DNA of 64,000 nucleotides from Calothrix sp. PCC 7716 (GCF_019977735.1 NZ_AP025018.1:7506580-7570579); one strand, 5' to 3'. Counted from the stretch's first letter, positions 35,651-43,800 are shown. Notes: generated by a model not told the origin, from the sequence alone. Translations and numbers: made by a program.

Positions 35651-36337
35651 TCACGAATGCTTTTGAACAGCATATTTTTCAAACGCATTTCTAACATAAT
35701 TGCTTAAATACCATAGTGTCTCGCCAAACTCGGAGGCTTTTTCCGCTCCTATTTCAATAAATAACGGCACCCGTTTATTTATCTCGGATGCAACTTTTAA
35801 AGCAAATTCCTCATCATAAAAATGTTCAGGACTTACTTGTTGAAAAGAGCAAAAATTACTTTCCTCGCTCGATAGCAAATCTAATTCGTCCTCATACTCC
35901 TCTAAAGTTGAGTTGGACTCACATGAAGTCGGCGCCTCGTAAACAAATGTAAATCCAACCACGTTACTAGTTTTAGGATAAGCATTATACCAAAGCACGT
36001 AAAGCGCAGAAGCTAGCACTCTCCTTTTCCATATATCAGTACTAGAATAATCTAGAAACTCTAAAATTAGCTCTAAATTGTCTTTAGATGCAATAACTAA
36101 ATCTTCATCTTGTTGCGAAAAGTAAAGTTCATCGTTACTTGCCCAAACTTCTAATATAGAGCGTGAAAGTGCTGGAGTTGAACAACTTTCACCAAAACAC
36201 GTTGAACCGCACTTAGGACATGGCTCTCCCCAAACGCGCGTTTCTTCAAATGCTGCACTCAACTCGTTGAGCAACCTTGTTTCTTCAAAACCGCAGTTGT
36301 CGCAAGTGCGGCTTTGTTCGTATTGTTCTGTTGACAT
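35651..36337 (-). CDS. Zinc-ribbon hypothetical protein, 228 residues
   Basis: The N-terminus has two Cys pairs, TCDNCGFEETR (about 11-16) and CPKCGSTCFGESC (about 40-52), forming a likely zinc ribbon. The rest is acidic and helical, with WKRRVLASALYVLWYNAYPK around 105 and an acidic cluster EEYEDELDLLSSEES near 150. No family is recognised. It might bind nucleic acid or act as an adaptor. It is a single gene on the reverse strand, between the HEPN-like and DUF924 genes. Confidence 0.65.
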   Translation of the reverse strand: MSTEQYEQSRTCDNCGFEETRLLNELSAAFEETRVWGEPCPKCGSTCFGESCSTPALSRSILEVWASNDELYFSQQDEDLVIASKDNLELILEFLDYSSTDIWKRRVLASALYVLWYNAYPKTSNVVGFTFVYEAPTSCESNSTLEEYEDELDLLSSEESNFCSFQQVSPEHFYDEEFALKVASEINKRVPLFIEIGAEKASEFGETLWYLSNYVRNAFEKYAVQKHS

Positions 36338-36412
36338 TGGTAAAACCTAAATTGATACTACATATACTACATAAGTATACAGCATTGAAAAATGCACGGC
36401 GCCTTTTAACCT

Positions 36413-37063
36413 TTAACTATTAGAAAGAAATTGCGACAAGTTAGATGGCATTGAACGTGTATGTACAAGCTGGGATGAAGTAAGATATTCAAGTTCTTCG
36501 GTAGTTGACTGGCGCCCAAGTACCTCGTTCCGATGAGGATGGCGCCCGAATCGTGCAATTACGTCTCGATGCCCGCACGCTTGTGAAGCAGAAAATTCTA
36601 GCAATGCACGGTACTGTAGAGGCGCCTCTAAAACTAATTGTTCTGCAAGCTCAACCGCTAATTCTTGATTTTTGATGTTCTCCGAATGCCCTAGCGGCAA
36701 GAAGAAGAAAGTTTTTTCCCAAGGATTCTCAAGCGCTGCGTAGTGACCGATGTCGATTCCTTGAAGAGTTAACGCGCAAGCTTTGGAATCCTGTGCAAAT
36801 GCTTGGGCAGTTCCTCTATATATAGTTCGTGAAAACTGGTCAAGGATAATGATAAGCGCTAACCTTGATCGTGGCGCCTTTGACCAACTATCAAGTTCAC
36901 CTATAGCAGCTTGTTTCAGTAGGGGTATAAAATGTTCGTTAATATAGGTGCCTGTACCGCCACGAAACCACCATTCCCAGATACGAACCATCGCCGCAAT
37001 ATCATTGGTAGGTAAGCCGGGGAACCAGAAACTCAAAACATCTTCAGATTGTACTGTTTTCAA
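36413..37063 (-). CDS. DUF924 family protein
   Basis: The 216-residue product matches the DUF924 family (PF06041) by eye: VLSFWFPG at the N-terminus, IWEWWFRGGTGTYINEHFIP, LIIILDQFSRTIYRGTAQAF, FFFLPLGHSENIKNQELAVE, and FGRHPHRNEVLGRQST near the C-terminus, the most conserved block. The fold is helical and TPR-like, and the function of the family is not established. The length is usual for the family. It is followed on the far side by about 1.3 kb without recognised genes. Confidence 0.88.
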   Translation of the reverse strand: MKTVQSEDVLSFWFPGLPTNDIAAMVRIWEWWFRGGTGTYINEHFIPLLKQAAIGELDSWSKAPRSRLALIIILDQFSRTIYRGTAQAFAQDSKACALTLQGIDIGHYAALENPWEKTFFFLPLGHSENIKNQELAVELAEQLVLEAPLQYRALLEFSASQACGHRDVIARFGRHPHRNEVLGRQSTTEELEYLTSSQLVHTRSMPSNLSQFLSNS

Positions 37064-37902
37064 GTAAATTCCTCCTACATATTTTGTGTAAATTTAACCA
37101 GCGGTACAGAAGAGGAGTAGCGCCTTTGCTGCAATCGCAATATGATGAATCATCGTAAAAATCCTTTTAGTGTACAATTGTAAGTTTTGACCCTCATTCT
37201 TCTAAAGCTTTACATGTTTGTCTTTTTATGCTTATGCAAAAAGAAGATAATAATTGATTTTTCAAGGCGCCTTCCATCAATCGGTGCCTGTATTTCATAC
37301 TTAAATACATTTCAACTTTAATGAATCAAATAATACTTATTACTGAGATATTTATACGCCGGACTCACATACAAAAGTTGTAATTTCTCTTTATATAGAT
37401 GGAGCCTTGGGTTATTGTCGGTGCTGTATCATATTTATTTTTCACAATCATCAAATACTTAAGATGATGCACGGCAGGAATCAGAATTCCATAAAAGCAT
37501 AAGTGCCTCTTGCCCTCTGCCTTCCCAATAAAACAAGCGCCGCAGCATTTAACCTATTTGCAGCAACTACACAATTCATAACCACCCGCTGTTTACGGGC
37601 AAGTCCCTACAGCGTTTAATCGGCAGGTGCCTTCTTCGTGATAAAAAAGCAGCACTGATGCACATGAGGTATAGCGAGGGTGGGTAGAAAGCTTGCTTAA
37701 ACGTTGTAAGTATTTTTGCTTTACTACGCATCGGCGTTGGGCTTAATCGATGTTTGACTAATTCAGCTAATATATTAGTGGCGCCTGTGAAGTTACTGCT
37801 TCGCGGAATTATGTTCATGTATATCGCAGAACACAAGCGCGCGTTTTGTTATTGTACTAGTATTCATAGTATACAGTGCCGCTAATTTATTATCAATAAT
37901 CA
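37064..37902. other. Long intergenic stretch, no gene recognised
   Basis: About 840 bases downstream of the non-coding module and upstream of the DUF924 gene start. Short reverse-strand frames (for example 37576-37836) have no protein-like composition or start signals. The stretch holds several GGCGCC and GCGCGC palindromes. I see no RNA gene or transposon end in it. Confidence 0.5.
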
Positions 37903-38105
37903 TTGCTTATTGACATACGGTTTGATTAAAAATGACCCTACTTAGCATACCTTGTCAGTATATATGAACAAGTAGAGGAGCCTCAATGCCGCAGGGGATG
38001 GTGAAATGAGGTCAAATGCTTTGCTAGAGCGAGATACAGCCATTGTGAGGAGTATCTCTGATAAGCGTGATTGCCCTACAGTTAGGTGTAACTAAGGTGT
38101 AAGTA
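37903..38105 (+). other. Conserved non-coding module, copy 2, with TTAGGTG repeats
   Basis: The same ordered blocks as copy 1: TTGCTTATTGACAT (37903), TGACCCT (37933) with CATACCTTGTC after it, TAGAGCGAGATACAGCCAT (about 38024) and GTTAGGTGTAACTA (38081). The spacing between the first two blocks is 30 bases in both copies, and between the second and third about 91-92. After it come further TTAGGTGTAACTAAGG-type repeats up to 38250, then the gene at 38386. The repeats look like iterons or a centromere. Confidence 0.6.
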
Positions 38106-38385
38106 AGGTTATACATGATTGACGCACCTAAGCTTATTGTAGTGGTGAAATACTAAATCAAAATACTAATTTCATTGACAAACAGTTGGAATGGAGAAAG
38201 TAAGGTTAAAGTTAGGTGTAACTAAGGTTGCACCTTAGTGTCACGTTGAGTAAAAGTAGTATGGAATACAAATTAAGTACGGAGAATGTTTCGTATATCG
38301 ATTGAATAAACTGCCCTCGTTTTAGTCAAGGTTTATAGTTCATAGTTTGGTGTTAGTGATTGTTATAGAAATTAATAAATAGTTT

Positions 38386-38871
38386 ATGGCTGTAAGGCTG
38401 GATAAAAATTCAATTTTGAGGATTATGAGAAAGACGAATACTCGCCAAGGGCAATTGCTCGAATACTTGAAAGCTCATGACGGGGGAGGAAGTGATTTGG
38501 CTATGGCGGCAATGATGAGTTTCTATTTGCCATATAGCTTACGCTCTGCTGGTATGAGCGAGAAGGAGATTACCGAGTGTGTATTGGATGTAATCTCTGA
38601 CCTAGAATCGCATATAGTTAAGTTAAAACGAACTTTTGGAATGGAGGGTTTATCGCAGGTAGTTTTAGTCCATCCAGCTAATCAAGTTAGTTCTACTAAT
38701 GTTCCCCCAGCAATTCCTACTCAGTTGACTGTCCCTCAAAATGTTCTTGTCGCCGTACAATCTCACCAAACAGAAGATTTAGAAGATAATGAATTCGACG
38801 ATTTTTTTGCTGACGATTCGGATGTAATTCCATCAGGTTTAGTTGAAGATGACCCAGGATTTAGGCTTTAG
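38386..38871 (+). CDS. Hypothetical protein, 161 residues, candidate DNA-binding or partition adaptor
   Basis: The N-terminal 90 residues are basic and helical (MAVRLDKNSILRIMRKTNTR, GQLLEYLKAHDGGGSDLAMA, SHIVKLKRTFGMEGL). A Pro/Val-rich linker follows, and the acidic tail (TEDLEDNEFDDFFADDSDVI) could bind a partner protein. No family is recognised. Its position directly behind an array of TTAGGTG repeats, and 2.6 kb before a ParM-like gene, makes a ParR-like adaptor role conceivable, but this is inference only. Confidence 0.6.
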   Translation: MAVRLDKNSILRIMRKTNTRQGQLLEYLKAHDGGGSDLAMAAMMSFYLPYSLRSAGMSEKEITECVLDVISDLESHIVKLKRTFGMEGLSQVVLVHPANQVSSTNVPPAIPTQLTVPQNVLVAVQSHQTEDLEDNEFDDFFADDSDVIPSGLVEDDPGFRL

Positions 38872-38945
38872 TTTGAGTAAATAGTAGAGTGGAGTAGAAA
38901 GAAAAAAAGAATAGTTGCAATAAATGCAACCTTCTTAGCAGGAAC

Positions 38946-39164
38946 TTAGCCGCCTACACCGTTGATTTCACAGCATTTCTTTTTTGGGTCCCACTTTCCG
39001 CCTAATTCTCGACAATCTTTTGCTGGATTGTCTCCGCTAAGACGTTGGCATATGGAACCATCGCTTCTAACTACCCCACAGAGAGCTTTCTCCACTTTGC
39101 CAAGTGCAAGACCAGAAGTGAGAGTAGCGATTACAGTGGTGGTAGCGAAAATACGTGCGAACAT
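38946..39164 (-). CDS. Small exported Cys-rich protein
   Basis: From ATG 39164 the product is 72 residues: a signal peptide (MFARIFATTTVIATLTSGLA) and a short mature part with several cysteines (ALCGVVRSDGSICQRLSG, KDCRELGGKWDPKKKCCEIN) suited to disulfides outside the cytoplasm. The longer frame to 39293 would translate the regulatory leader and is rejected. It carries leader copy B. No family is recognised; a secreted effector or binding peptide is possible. Confidence 0.75.
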   Translation of the reverse strand: MFARIFATTTVIATLTSGLALGKVEKALCGVVRSDGSICQRLSGDNPAKDCRELGGKWDPKKKCCEINGVGG

Positions 39165-39218
39165 GGTATTAAAACCTTTTACGAGTTGTGTTCGCGTTGT
39201 TTGCGCGCAAGCGCCTGT
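39165..39218 (-). promoter_or_regulatory. Shared hairpin leader, copy B
   Basis: Reverse strand: TATACAG, hairpin GCGC-TTGC-GCGC (39203-39214), then AAACAACGCGAACACAACTC, GTAAAAGG and the start codon. TATACA could also be a -10 box. Further upstream, a TCTACATCTAC-type stretch is shared with copy G. Confidence 0.75.
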
Positions 39219-39318
39219 ATAAAATGTATTAGTAGGGATGAATTGCGTACAGACAGTAGATGTAGAGAAGTAGAAAGTAGATAATGGCGCCAATAAAATT
39301 TGGTAGCGAAAAAGAAAA

Positions 39319-39366
39319 CCCCAGTGTAATCACTGAGATTCTGTACTAGCGCGCGGGTAACTTCGG
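39319..39366 (-). pseudogene. Decayed tail of a paralogue of the 95-residue gene, with its terminator
   Basis: This 48-base stretch resembles the end of the gene at 40591 plus its terminator (40564-40612): the hairpin CAGTGTAATCACTG, then CTGTACTAGCGCGC and GGTAAC. Upstream sequence no longer holds an open frame. I read it as the remains of a duplicated gene unit. Confidence 0.45.
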
Positions 39367-39646
39367 CCTAACTCAACGTCATAATAGCTTTGGTGGCGCC
39401 TTTGATTTTAGCTGTCTTTTCCTATGTGTAATGTTTTACACAGTAGTTAAATTGACAATTGTCGCTTATATAGTTGAGTTGTCTGTGCTTCTACTCAAGT
39501 AATTACTTTTTGGTACTTACTACTCCTGGTTTCTTAGAGTGTAAGGCTGTCATGAGTTATTTTAATTCATAGATACTTTATTCTTTTTTATAGACTCTTT
39601 ATCTTATAGTTTACACACTTAAGTATTTAATTTTTAGGATGTAAGT

Positions 39647-40453
39647 ATGCAACTACTTGAAGTATACCGAATGTTTAAACAAATTTGTGAATCATTACTT
39701 AATAACAATGTACGTGAGATAAAAGACATATATTATTTAAATATTTATCATCCTTATTATATAGGTATCAAAAAATATAAAAATCCCAATTTTGATAAAT
39801 TTAGTAGCTTAATTTTGGATGTTAAAAAGAAAGAACAATCTGCTATTCATCATTTTTTTAAGCATTTAGACTCATTTGTGCGTCAAGATTGTCCTATTGC
39901 GATAGTTCCTTCTAGCAATCCTGAAAATATCAATACAGGAATATGTCAAATTGCGATTTTGTTATCACAACATAGTCGCATAAATGCTACATCTTGTTTA
40001 CAAAGACATACAAAAATTGAGAAAAAATCAAGAGGTGGCAATAGAAGCATTGATGTAGATTTGTCTACAATCAACGTCAATAATAAAGAAATTATAAAAG
40101 GAAAAAATGTATTGCTACTAGACGATGTTACTACATCGGGTAATTCGCTATATGCTTGTGAACAGCTATTATTACAAGCTGGTGCTGCAAAGGTATTAAA
40201 GTTAGCTTTAGGTAAAACAGCGTTAAATATACCAATATGTATAAAAACTTCTAGTTCAAGATCTGATTGTGAAAAAATAATAAAGCATTGGGATTGGAAA
40301 ATAGATGGAACTGTCTGTTTTCACAATATGGATAAATGTAAACCTTACCCTAAACCCATTCAAAAGGGACTAATTTCTGACGGGATAAAAGTATACAAAG
40401 CCCTAGCTATTGGCAACACTGCGAAATATACTCAAGCAGAATCGGGCAGCTGA
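39647..40453 (+). CDS. Phosphoribosyltransferase-like protein (ComF/PRTase type)
   Basis: The 268-residue product has the PRPP-binding signature VLLLDDVTTSGNSLYACEQL around residues 163-183, where Asp-Asp and Thr-Thr-Ser-Gly bind the ribose phosphate. It is preceded by AIVPSSNPEN (about 85-95), where the pyrophosphate loop is expected. The N-terminal 70 residues are unrecognised. ComF-type PRTases act in competence and in some defence or DNA-modification islands; the substrate cannot be told. The reading frame closes soon after LAIGNTAKYTQAESGS, while a neighbouring frame continues with protein-like sequence, so the end may have suffered a frameshift. Confidence 0.75.
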   Translation: MQLLEVYRMFKQICESLLNNNVREIKDIYYLNIYHPYYIGIKKYKNPNFDKFSSLILDVKKKEQSAIHHFFKHLDSFVRQDCPIAIVPSSNPENINTGICQIAILLSQHSRINATSCLQRHTKIEKKSRGGNRSIDVDLSTINVNNKEIIKGKNVLLLDDVTTSGNSLYACEQLLLQAGAAKVLKLALGKTALNIPICIKTSSSRSDCEKIIKHWDWKIDGTVCFHNMDKCKPYPKPIQKGLISDGIKVYKALAIGNTAKYTQAESGS

Positions 40454-40563
40454 AGTTATTTTAAATAGATATGCATTGTATCTAAGTAATAATGATGCGG
40501 CGAAAAAGTTAGATGAAATTACTGATTTATACTTCCAGACCTATCGGAGCAAGAAAAGAAAAA

Positions 40564-40583
40564 CCTCAGTTATTACACTGAGG
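40564..40583 (-). terminator. Rho-independent terminator of the 95-residue gene
   Basis: CCTCAGT-TATTAC-ACTGAGG forms a 7-base-pair stem. On the reverse strand it is followed by TTTTTCTTTTC. It ends the gene that stops at 40591. Confidence 0.8.
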
Positions 40584-40590
40584 TACTGTA

Positions 40591-40878
40591 CTAACGCGCG
40601 TCGGTAACTCCGACAATGCGGAATTTAACCTTTCCCTCATCGCGATACCAGGCAATAGTTGTTTTCTGATTACCAGCGGCTGGTGCGTTGATAATTGAGA
40701 ATGTGCCTTCAGATTGGAGAACTCCGTTATCATCAGGACCAGCGCCAGGTATTACTACTGCCAAAGATGGTGTATCATCACAGATTCCGCATAAGGTGTT
40801 GTAGTGAATTTCCCAACGAATGTTGTTAAGTACATCAGCTAATACGGAATCAGTGGCGCCATCAAACATCATAGCCAT
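40591..40878 (-). CDS. Hypothetical protein, 95 residues, shared-leader unit
   Basis: The product begins MAMMFDGATDSVLADVLNNI and ends with two beta-rich segments (FSIINAPAAGNQKTTIAWYR, EGKVKFRIVGVTDAR). It is soluble, with two cysteines (CGICDD) and no recognised domain. It is a single-gene unit: leader copy C before it and an intrinsic terminator after it. A decayed copy of its last codons and terminator lies at 39319, so the unit has been duplicated in the past. Confidence 0.7.
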   Translation of the reverse strand: MAMMFDGATDSVLADVLNNIRWEIHYNTLCGICDDTPSLAVVIPGAGPDDNGVLQSEGTFSIINAPAAGNQKTTIAWYRDEGKVKFRIVGVTDAR

Positions 40879-40929
40879 AGGGATTTCTCCTGTTAGAGAG
40901 TGTCACAAAGTTTGTGCGTAAGCAACTGT
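40879..40929 (-). promoter_or_regulatory. Shared hairpin leader, copy C
   Basis: Reverse strand: GTATAAACAG, a short hairpin TGC-TTAC-GCA (40915-40924), then AAACTTTGTGACACTCTCTA, a strong AGGAG ribosome binding site and the start codon. The outermost stem pair of the other copies is not formed here. Confidence 0.65.
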
Positions 40930-41026
40930 TTATACAAGTGAGGTACGATTAAGTGGATTTGTAGAGAATGGCGCCAAAAAATAAGCACCCCAAAACGGAG
41001 TACTTTTTCGACCAAGACTGTTTTAA

Positions 41027-41281
41027 TTAGCGGTAACGACCATGAGCGTAGCCATCTTCCCAGTTGGGATTTTCTAATTCCCACTGCTGATGTTCTAGCT
41101 CTTCGTAATGCGTTGCATAACTATACTGGCAATATTTGCACATAAAGCTTGCAAGGGAGTGTAAGTTTTCTGCACGCTGGTAGCAGCGCCATGCGTAATC
41201 GAAATTAGTACTTTCGTGTTTGATGTACTCTTGGTATTGTGCAAATCCACTTTCCCAGATGAAATAAGCAATATCTTCCAT
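41027..41281 (-). CDS. Hypothetical protein, 84 residues, shared-leader unit
   Basis: The product begins MEDIAYFIWESGFAQYQEYI and is rich in Tyr, Trp, Glu and Cys (CKYCQYSYATHYEELEHQQW), ending DGYAHGRYR. One Cys pair (CKYC) might bind metal, but a full site is not seen. The gene has leader copy D upstream. No family is recognised. Confidence 0.65.
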   Translation of the reverse strand: MEDIAYFIWESGFAQYQEYIKHESTNFDYAWRCYQRAENLHSLASFMCKYCQYSYATHYEELEHQQWELENPNWEDGYAHGRYR

Positions 41282-41344
41282 GATTGTTCCTATTTTTGAC
41301 TAAAATATTACGAGTGTTCCACCTTTTGTATGCGAAGCATCTGT
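41282..41344 (-). promoter_or_regulatory. Shared hairpin leader, copy D
   Basis: Reverse strand: TTTACAG, hairpin ATGC-TTC-GCAT (41330-41340), then ACAAAAGGTGGAACACTCGT, an insertion of about 20 bases relative to the other copies, AGGA and the start codon. Confidence 0.75.
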
Positions 41345-41495
41345 AAATAAAAGTCGAAAAAACGAAGTTGTTTTAGTCAAGTTGCAAATAGGTTTTTTGA
41401 ATTTTTGGTAAACTTACTTACTCCTCATTACGTCTGATTTTCCTTGTGAGTTAGATTGGAAGTCACAAATAATTCAATTAATAAAAAATTAAGGT

Positions 41496-42761
41496 ATGGC
41501 AAAAACTAGCGGCAAGGCAGGAGCTAAGGAAGCGTCTAAGATAGTTTTAACTTTAGATTTAGGTGGTAGTAAAACAAAAGCTCTTGTGCAGGAGTATCCT
41601 GAAGGTAAGCCGTATGTACTCCTTATGGATTCAGAAGTTGCTGATGTAAGTAAGGCTTCGCTTCAAGGCATACAACAAGAAGGCATTCCAGAAACTCGTG
41701 CTTGGGTTGGTGTAGCTGGTGAGTACTACGCATTAGGAGTGCTTGCTCGTTCCCAGTTTTGGGGTATATCCCAGCTTAGGGAACTCAAATATCAGCTAGC
41801 GGTTCCCAAAGTATGCGGGATGATTTGGCTTGCTAAAGAAAAGCTAGATTTGGGTAATGATGTTTTAATTTATTTGAATATACTGTTGCCGCCAGGTGAG
41901 GTTCAGGACAAGGAGCAGTTGCAGGCTAGATTGAAAGAAGTTTTCCGTGGGTTTGAAACTCCAGCGGGTAAGATGCGAGTGAAGATTCTTAACTTTACCG
42001 TTTCTCCTGAAGGCGCCGGCATCTTTTTTCATCGCAGGCGCCTTCATGGTGGTACTTTGCCTACTTCCTTATTCGTGATGCTCGGTTATCGTAATGCGAG
42101 TGTATTTCTTGTTCGTGATGGTGTCCCTAACCGAGGAATTACTAGCGATTTGGGGATGTCGTGGCTTGTAAGTAATTTTGTATCTAAAGTATCGGGGCTA
42201 AGTCCTGACGATAAGAATGTTGTTGAAACTTTGGTTGAAGCTGGCGCCGAGTGTAGTCCCCAGATGCTAGAAAAACTTTCTCGTAAGCGTAAGTATAACG
42301 AAATAAAGGCTGATGCTGAATTAATGTCGAAGGCTTTACTACTTGCGCGCGATGAATATTGGCGAGCAATTGCCCGTTGGTTGCGTTCACAAGCTCTTGA
42401 TGATGTATGTGAATTCGTATTTTGCGGTGGTACTGCTGATTACATTCGACCTGAAATAGATGCTTATTGTGAGAAAGAGGGTATTAAAGTATCCTGGCAC
42501 GCTGACATCGCGATCCCAAATATAGCTAGTAGTATGGGTAATCGGATGGCTGATGTGGTTGCTTTACACGAGCATATGGTCTTAGAGTTCGATAGAGTAA
42601 CTGGCTACGGGCGCCAGGAACCTTTATTTGATACTCCTGTAGCCAAATCTTCTTCGACCAATAATAAAGTAGTTATTTCTAATACGCATGATAAGCGTGT
42701 TCCAAACTATGCACCCCAAGCAGTTCCTAAAGAGTTTTTGCTGATGAGCGATAAAGCCTAG
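41496..42761 (+). CDS. ParM/StbA-like actin-type ATPase
   Basis: The 421-residue product shows the actin-fold nucleotide elements: phosphate-1 VLTLDLGGSKTKALV (about 16-30), phosphate-2 MLGYRNASVFLVRDG (about 190-205) and the adenosine motif FVFCGGTADYIRPE (about 305-320). Bacterial actin-like ATPases of this size include ParM, StbA and AlfA, which segregate plasmids by pushing them apart as filaments. The last 60 residues are a divergent, probably disordered tail. No ParR gene is adjacent, and the ParA/ParB pair at 45.8-47.5 kb is a second partition system on the same molecule. It ends at a shared terminator facing the gene at 42844. Confidence 0.82.
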   Translation: MAKTSGKAGAKEASKIVLTLDLGGSKTKALVQEYPEGKPYVLLMDSEVADVSKASLQGIQQEGIPETRAWVGVAGEYYALGVLARSQFWGISQLRELKYQLAVPKVCGMIWLAKEKLDLGNDVLIYLNILLPPGEVQDKEQLQARLKEVFRGFETPAGKMRVKILNFTVSPEGAGIFFHRRRLHGGTLPTSLFVMLGYRNASVFLVRDGVPNRGITSDLGMSWLVSNFVSKVSGLSPDDKNVVETLVEAGAECSPQMLEKLSRKRKYNEIKADAELMSKALLLARDEYWRAIARWLRSQALDDVCEFVFCGGTADYIRPEIDAYCEKEGIKVSWHADIAIPNIASSMGNRMADVVALHEHMVLEFDRVTGYGRQEPLFDTPVAKSSSTNNKVVISNTHDKRVPNYAPQAVPKEFLLMSDKA

Positions 42762-42780
42762 ATGCGGGTTAAAAAAATAA

Positions 42781-42823
42781 TCAGTTAGAGTTTAACTGCG
42801 TGCGACAGCTACACCCTAACTGA
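42781..42823. terminator. Bidirectional terminator between convergent genes
   Basis: TCAGTTAG pairs with CTAACTGA around a 27-base loop, extended by AATAA/TTATT on the outside, between the ParM-like gene and the gene ending at 42844. T-rich runs flank it on both strands. Confidence 0.7.
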
Positions 42824-42843
42824 GTTATTTTAAATTATTCGTT

Positions 42844-43221
42844 TTAAAATGGGACATCATCAACCAGAATTCCTTCTTCCTTAGCACGTAGTTCTTCCTG
42901 TTTCTTGCGAATTTCCCAGGATTTACGATTTTGTGCTAAGAGGTCTTCCATGCCCATGTTGAACTTTATTTGCGCGAACATCAGCAATTGTTCTAAGCTA
43001 TAACGGCGTTCTTCAGGAGTTCCGAAACAGATTGCAAACTGAGCTTTAAAAGCTGTCCAGTCGAAATCCTCTCCTAACTGCCGTCTCGATTCTTTGCCGT
43101 AGAGGTCACGAATCGTGTAGAAAATTGCGTTGTACTTTCGCACATCGAATGGCTCAACTTTGAATTGCTCCATTGCTGAGTCGTCGATAGTTACAACTGG
43201 GGTTTTAGTTTTAGAAGCCAT
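42844..43221 (-). CDS. Hypothetical protein with SSB-like C-terminal tip, paralogue of the next gene
   Basis: From ATG 43221 the 125-residue product begins MASKTKTPVVTIDDSAMEQF and contains a helical body (FDWTAFKAQFAICFGTPEER, YSLEQLLMFAQIKFNMGMED). It is clearly paralogous to the product at 43337 (shared pattern IDDSxM-x-F, Tyr-rich helix, FKAxFAxxFGT, LLxxNxxSW). It ends EEGILVDDVPF, an imitation of the acidic SSB C-terminal tip DDDIPF that recruits DNA repair and replication proteins. A longer frame to 43293 would translate the leader. It carries leader copy E. Confidence 0.75.
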   Translation of the reverse strand: MASKTKTPVVTIDDSAMEQFKVEPFDVRKYNAIFYTIRDLYGKESRRQLGEDFDWTAFKAQFAICFGTPEERRYSLEQLLMFAQIKFNMGMEDLLAQNRKSWEIRKKQEELRAKEEGILVDDVPF

Positions 43222-43275
43222 GATTATTTCTCCTATACGAGACTGTTCCATGAATTCTGTGCGTTTAGCACCTGT
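43222..43275 (-). promoter_or_regulatory. Shared hairpin leader, copy E
   Basis: Reverse strand: TTTACAG, hairpin GTGC-TAAAC-GCAC (43259-43271), then AGAATTCATGGAACAGTCTC, GTATAGGAG and the start codon. It follows directly on the T-run of the upstream gene's terminator. Confidence 0.8.
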
Positions 43276-43283
43276 AAAAAAAA

Positions 43284-43313
43284 TAAACCTCACCCAATGA
43301 CGAGTGAGATTTA
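43284..43313 (-). terminator. Rho-independent terminator of the 118-residue gene
   Basis: TAAACCTCAC pairs with GTGAGATTTA (one bulge), followed on the reverse strand by a run of eight T's that leads directly into leader E. It terminates the gene that stops at 43337. Confidence 0.75.
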
Positions 43314-43336
43314 TTAAGAGTAGACACAGGCAATAT

Positions 43337-43693
43337 TTAATTTTTCAAGGCTTCTAAAGCTCTAAACAGTTCGCGTTTTTTCCAGCTACGTTTGTTGACT
43401 TCGAGTAATTCTTCTAAACCCTTATTGAAGTGTTTAATTGAATACTCAATCATCTGTTCTGCCGTATACTTGGGATTATCTACGGTGCCGAACGTAGCAG
43501 CGAACTTTGCTTTAAACTCTTGCCAATCTGCTTTATTCCACTTAGTTCCAGACTGTGCTTGTAAAGTTAGTCCCCAAGTTTCCCGCAATGTGTAGTAGAC
43601 TGCTTTGAGTTTGCGCTCATTGTAGGAACCAATCCGAAACACGCCCATTGAACTATCGTCGATTAAGCTAACTTTCTTGGCTTTAGTAGGCAT
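43337..43693 (-). CDS. Hypothetical protein, 118 residues, paralogue of the 42844 gene
   Basis: From ATG 43693 the product begins MPTKAKKVSLIDDSSMGVFR and shares the pattern of its neighbour: IDDSSM, a Tyr-rich helix (LKAVYYTLRETWGL), WQEFKAKFAATFGT and LLEVNKRSWKKR. It lacks the acidic Pro-Phe tip of the paralogue and ends in RALEALKN. The family is unrecognised; the fold is mostly helical and basic at the start. It carries leader copy F. Tandem duplication with divergence of the tail suggests specialised roles. Confidence 0.7.
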   Translation of the reverse strand: MPTKAKKVSLIDDSSMGVFRIGSYNERKLKAVYYTLRETWGLTLQAQSGTKWNKADWQEFKAKFAATFGTVDNPKYTAEQMIEYSIKHFNKGLEELLEVNKRSWKKRELFRALEALKN

Positions 43694-43747
43694 ATTAACA
43701 TCTCCTATAAGAGTTATTTGCATAAATGTTGCGCTTTATGCGCCTGT
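43694..43747 (-). promoter_or_regulatory. Shared hairpin leader, copy F
   Basis: Reverse strand: TTTACAG, hairpin GCGC-ATAAA-GCGC (43731-43743), then AACATTTATGCAAATAACTC, TTATAGGAG and the start codon. Confidence 0.8.
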
Positions 43748-43757
43748 AAAAAATAAA

Positions 43758-43778
43758 CGATTGTATTAGCTACAATCG
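43758..43778 (-). terminator. Rho-independent terminator of the 65-residue gene
   Basis: CGATTGTA-TTAGC-TACAATCG is a perfect 8-base-pair stem, followed on the reverse strand by TTTATTTTTT, which again leads straight into the next leader (F). Confidence 0.85.
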
Positions 43779-43800
43779 CTGATTTAATATGATTTAAAGA

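Noticed and set aside
35452..35697. 81-residue reverse frame overlapping the Zn-ribbon gene end
   Set aside because: It overlaps a better gene and lacks a ribosome binding site.
37576..37836. Possible gene remnant upstream of the non-coding module
   Set aside because: The frame shows no recognisable motif. I looked for a TnpB- or transposase-like ending and found none convincing.
40410..40607. 65-residue frame after the phosphoribosyltransferase
   Set aside because: It runs through the terminator of the opposite gene and lacks a start. It may be the frameshifted tail of the upstream gene, but evidence is too weak to list as a gene.
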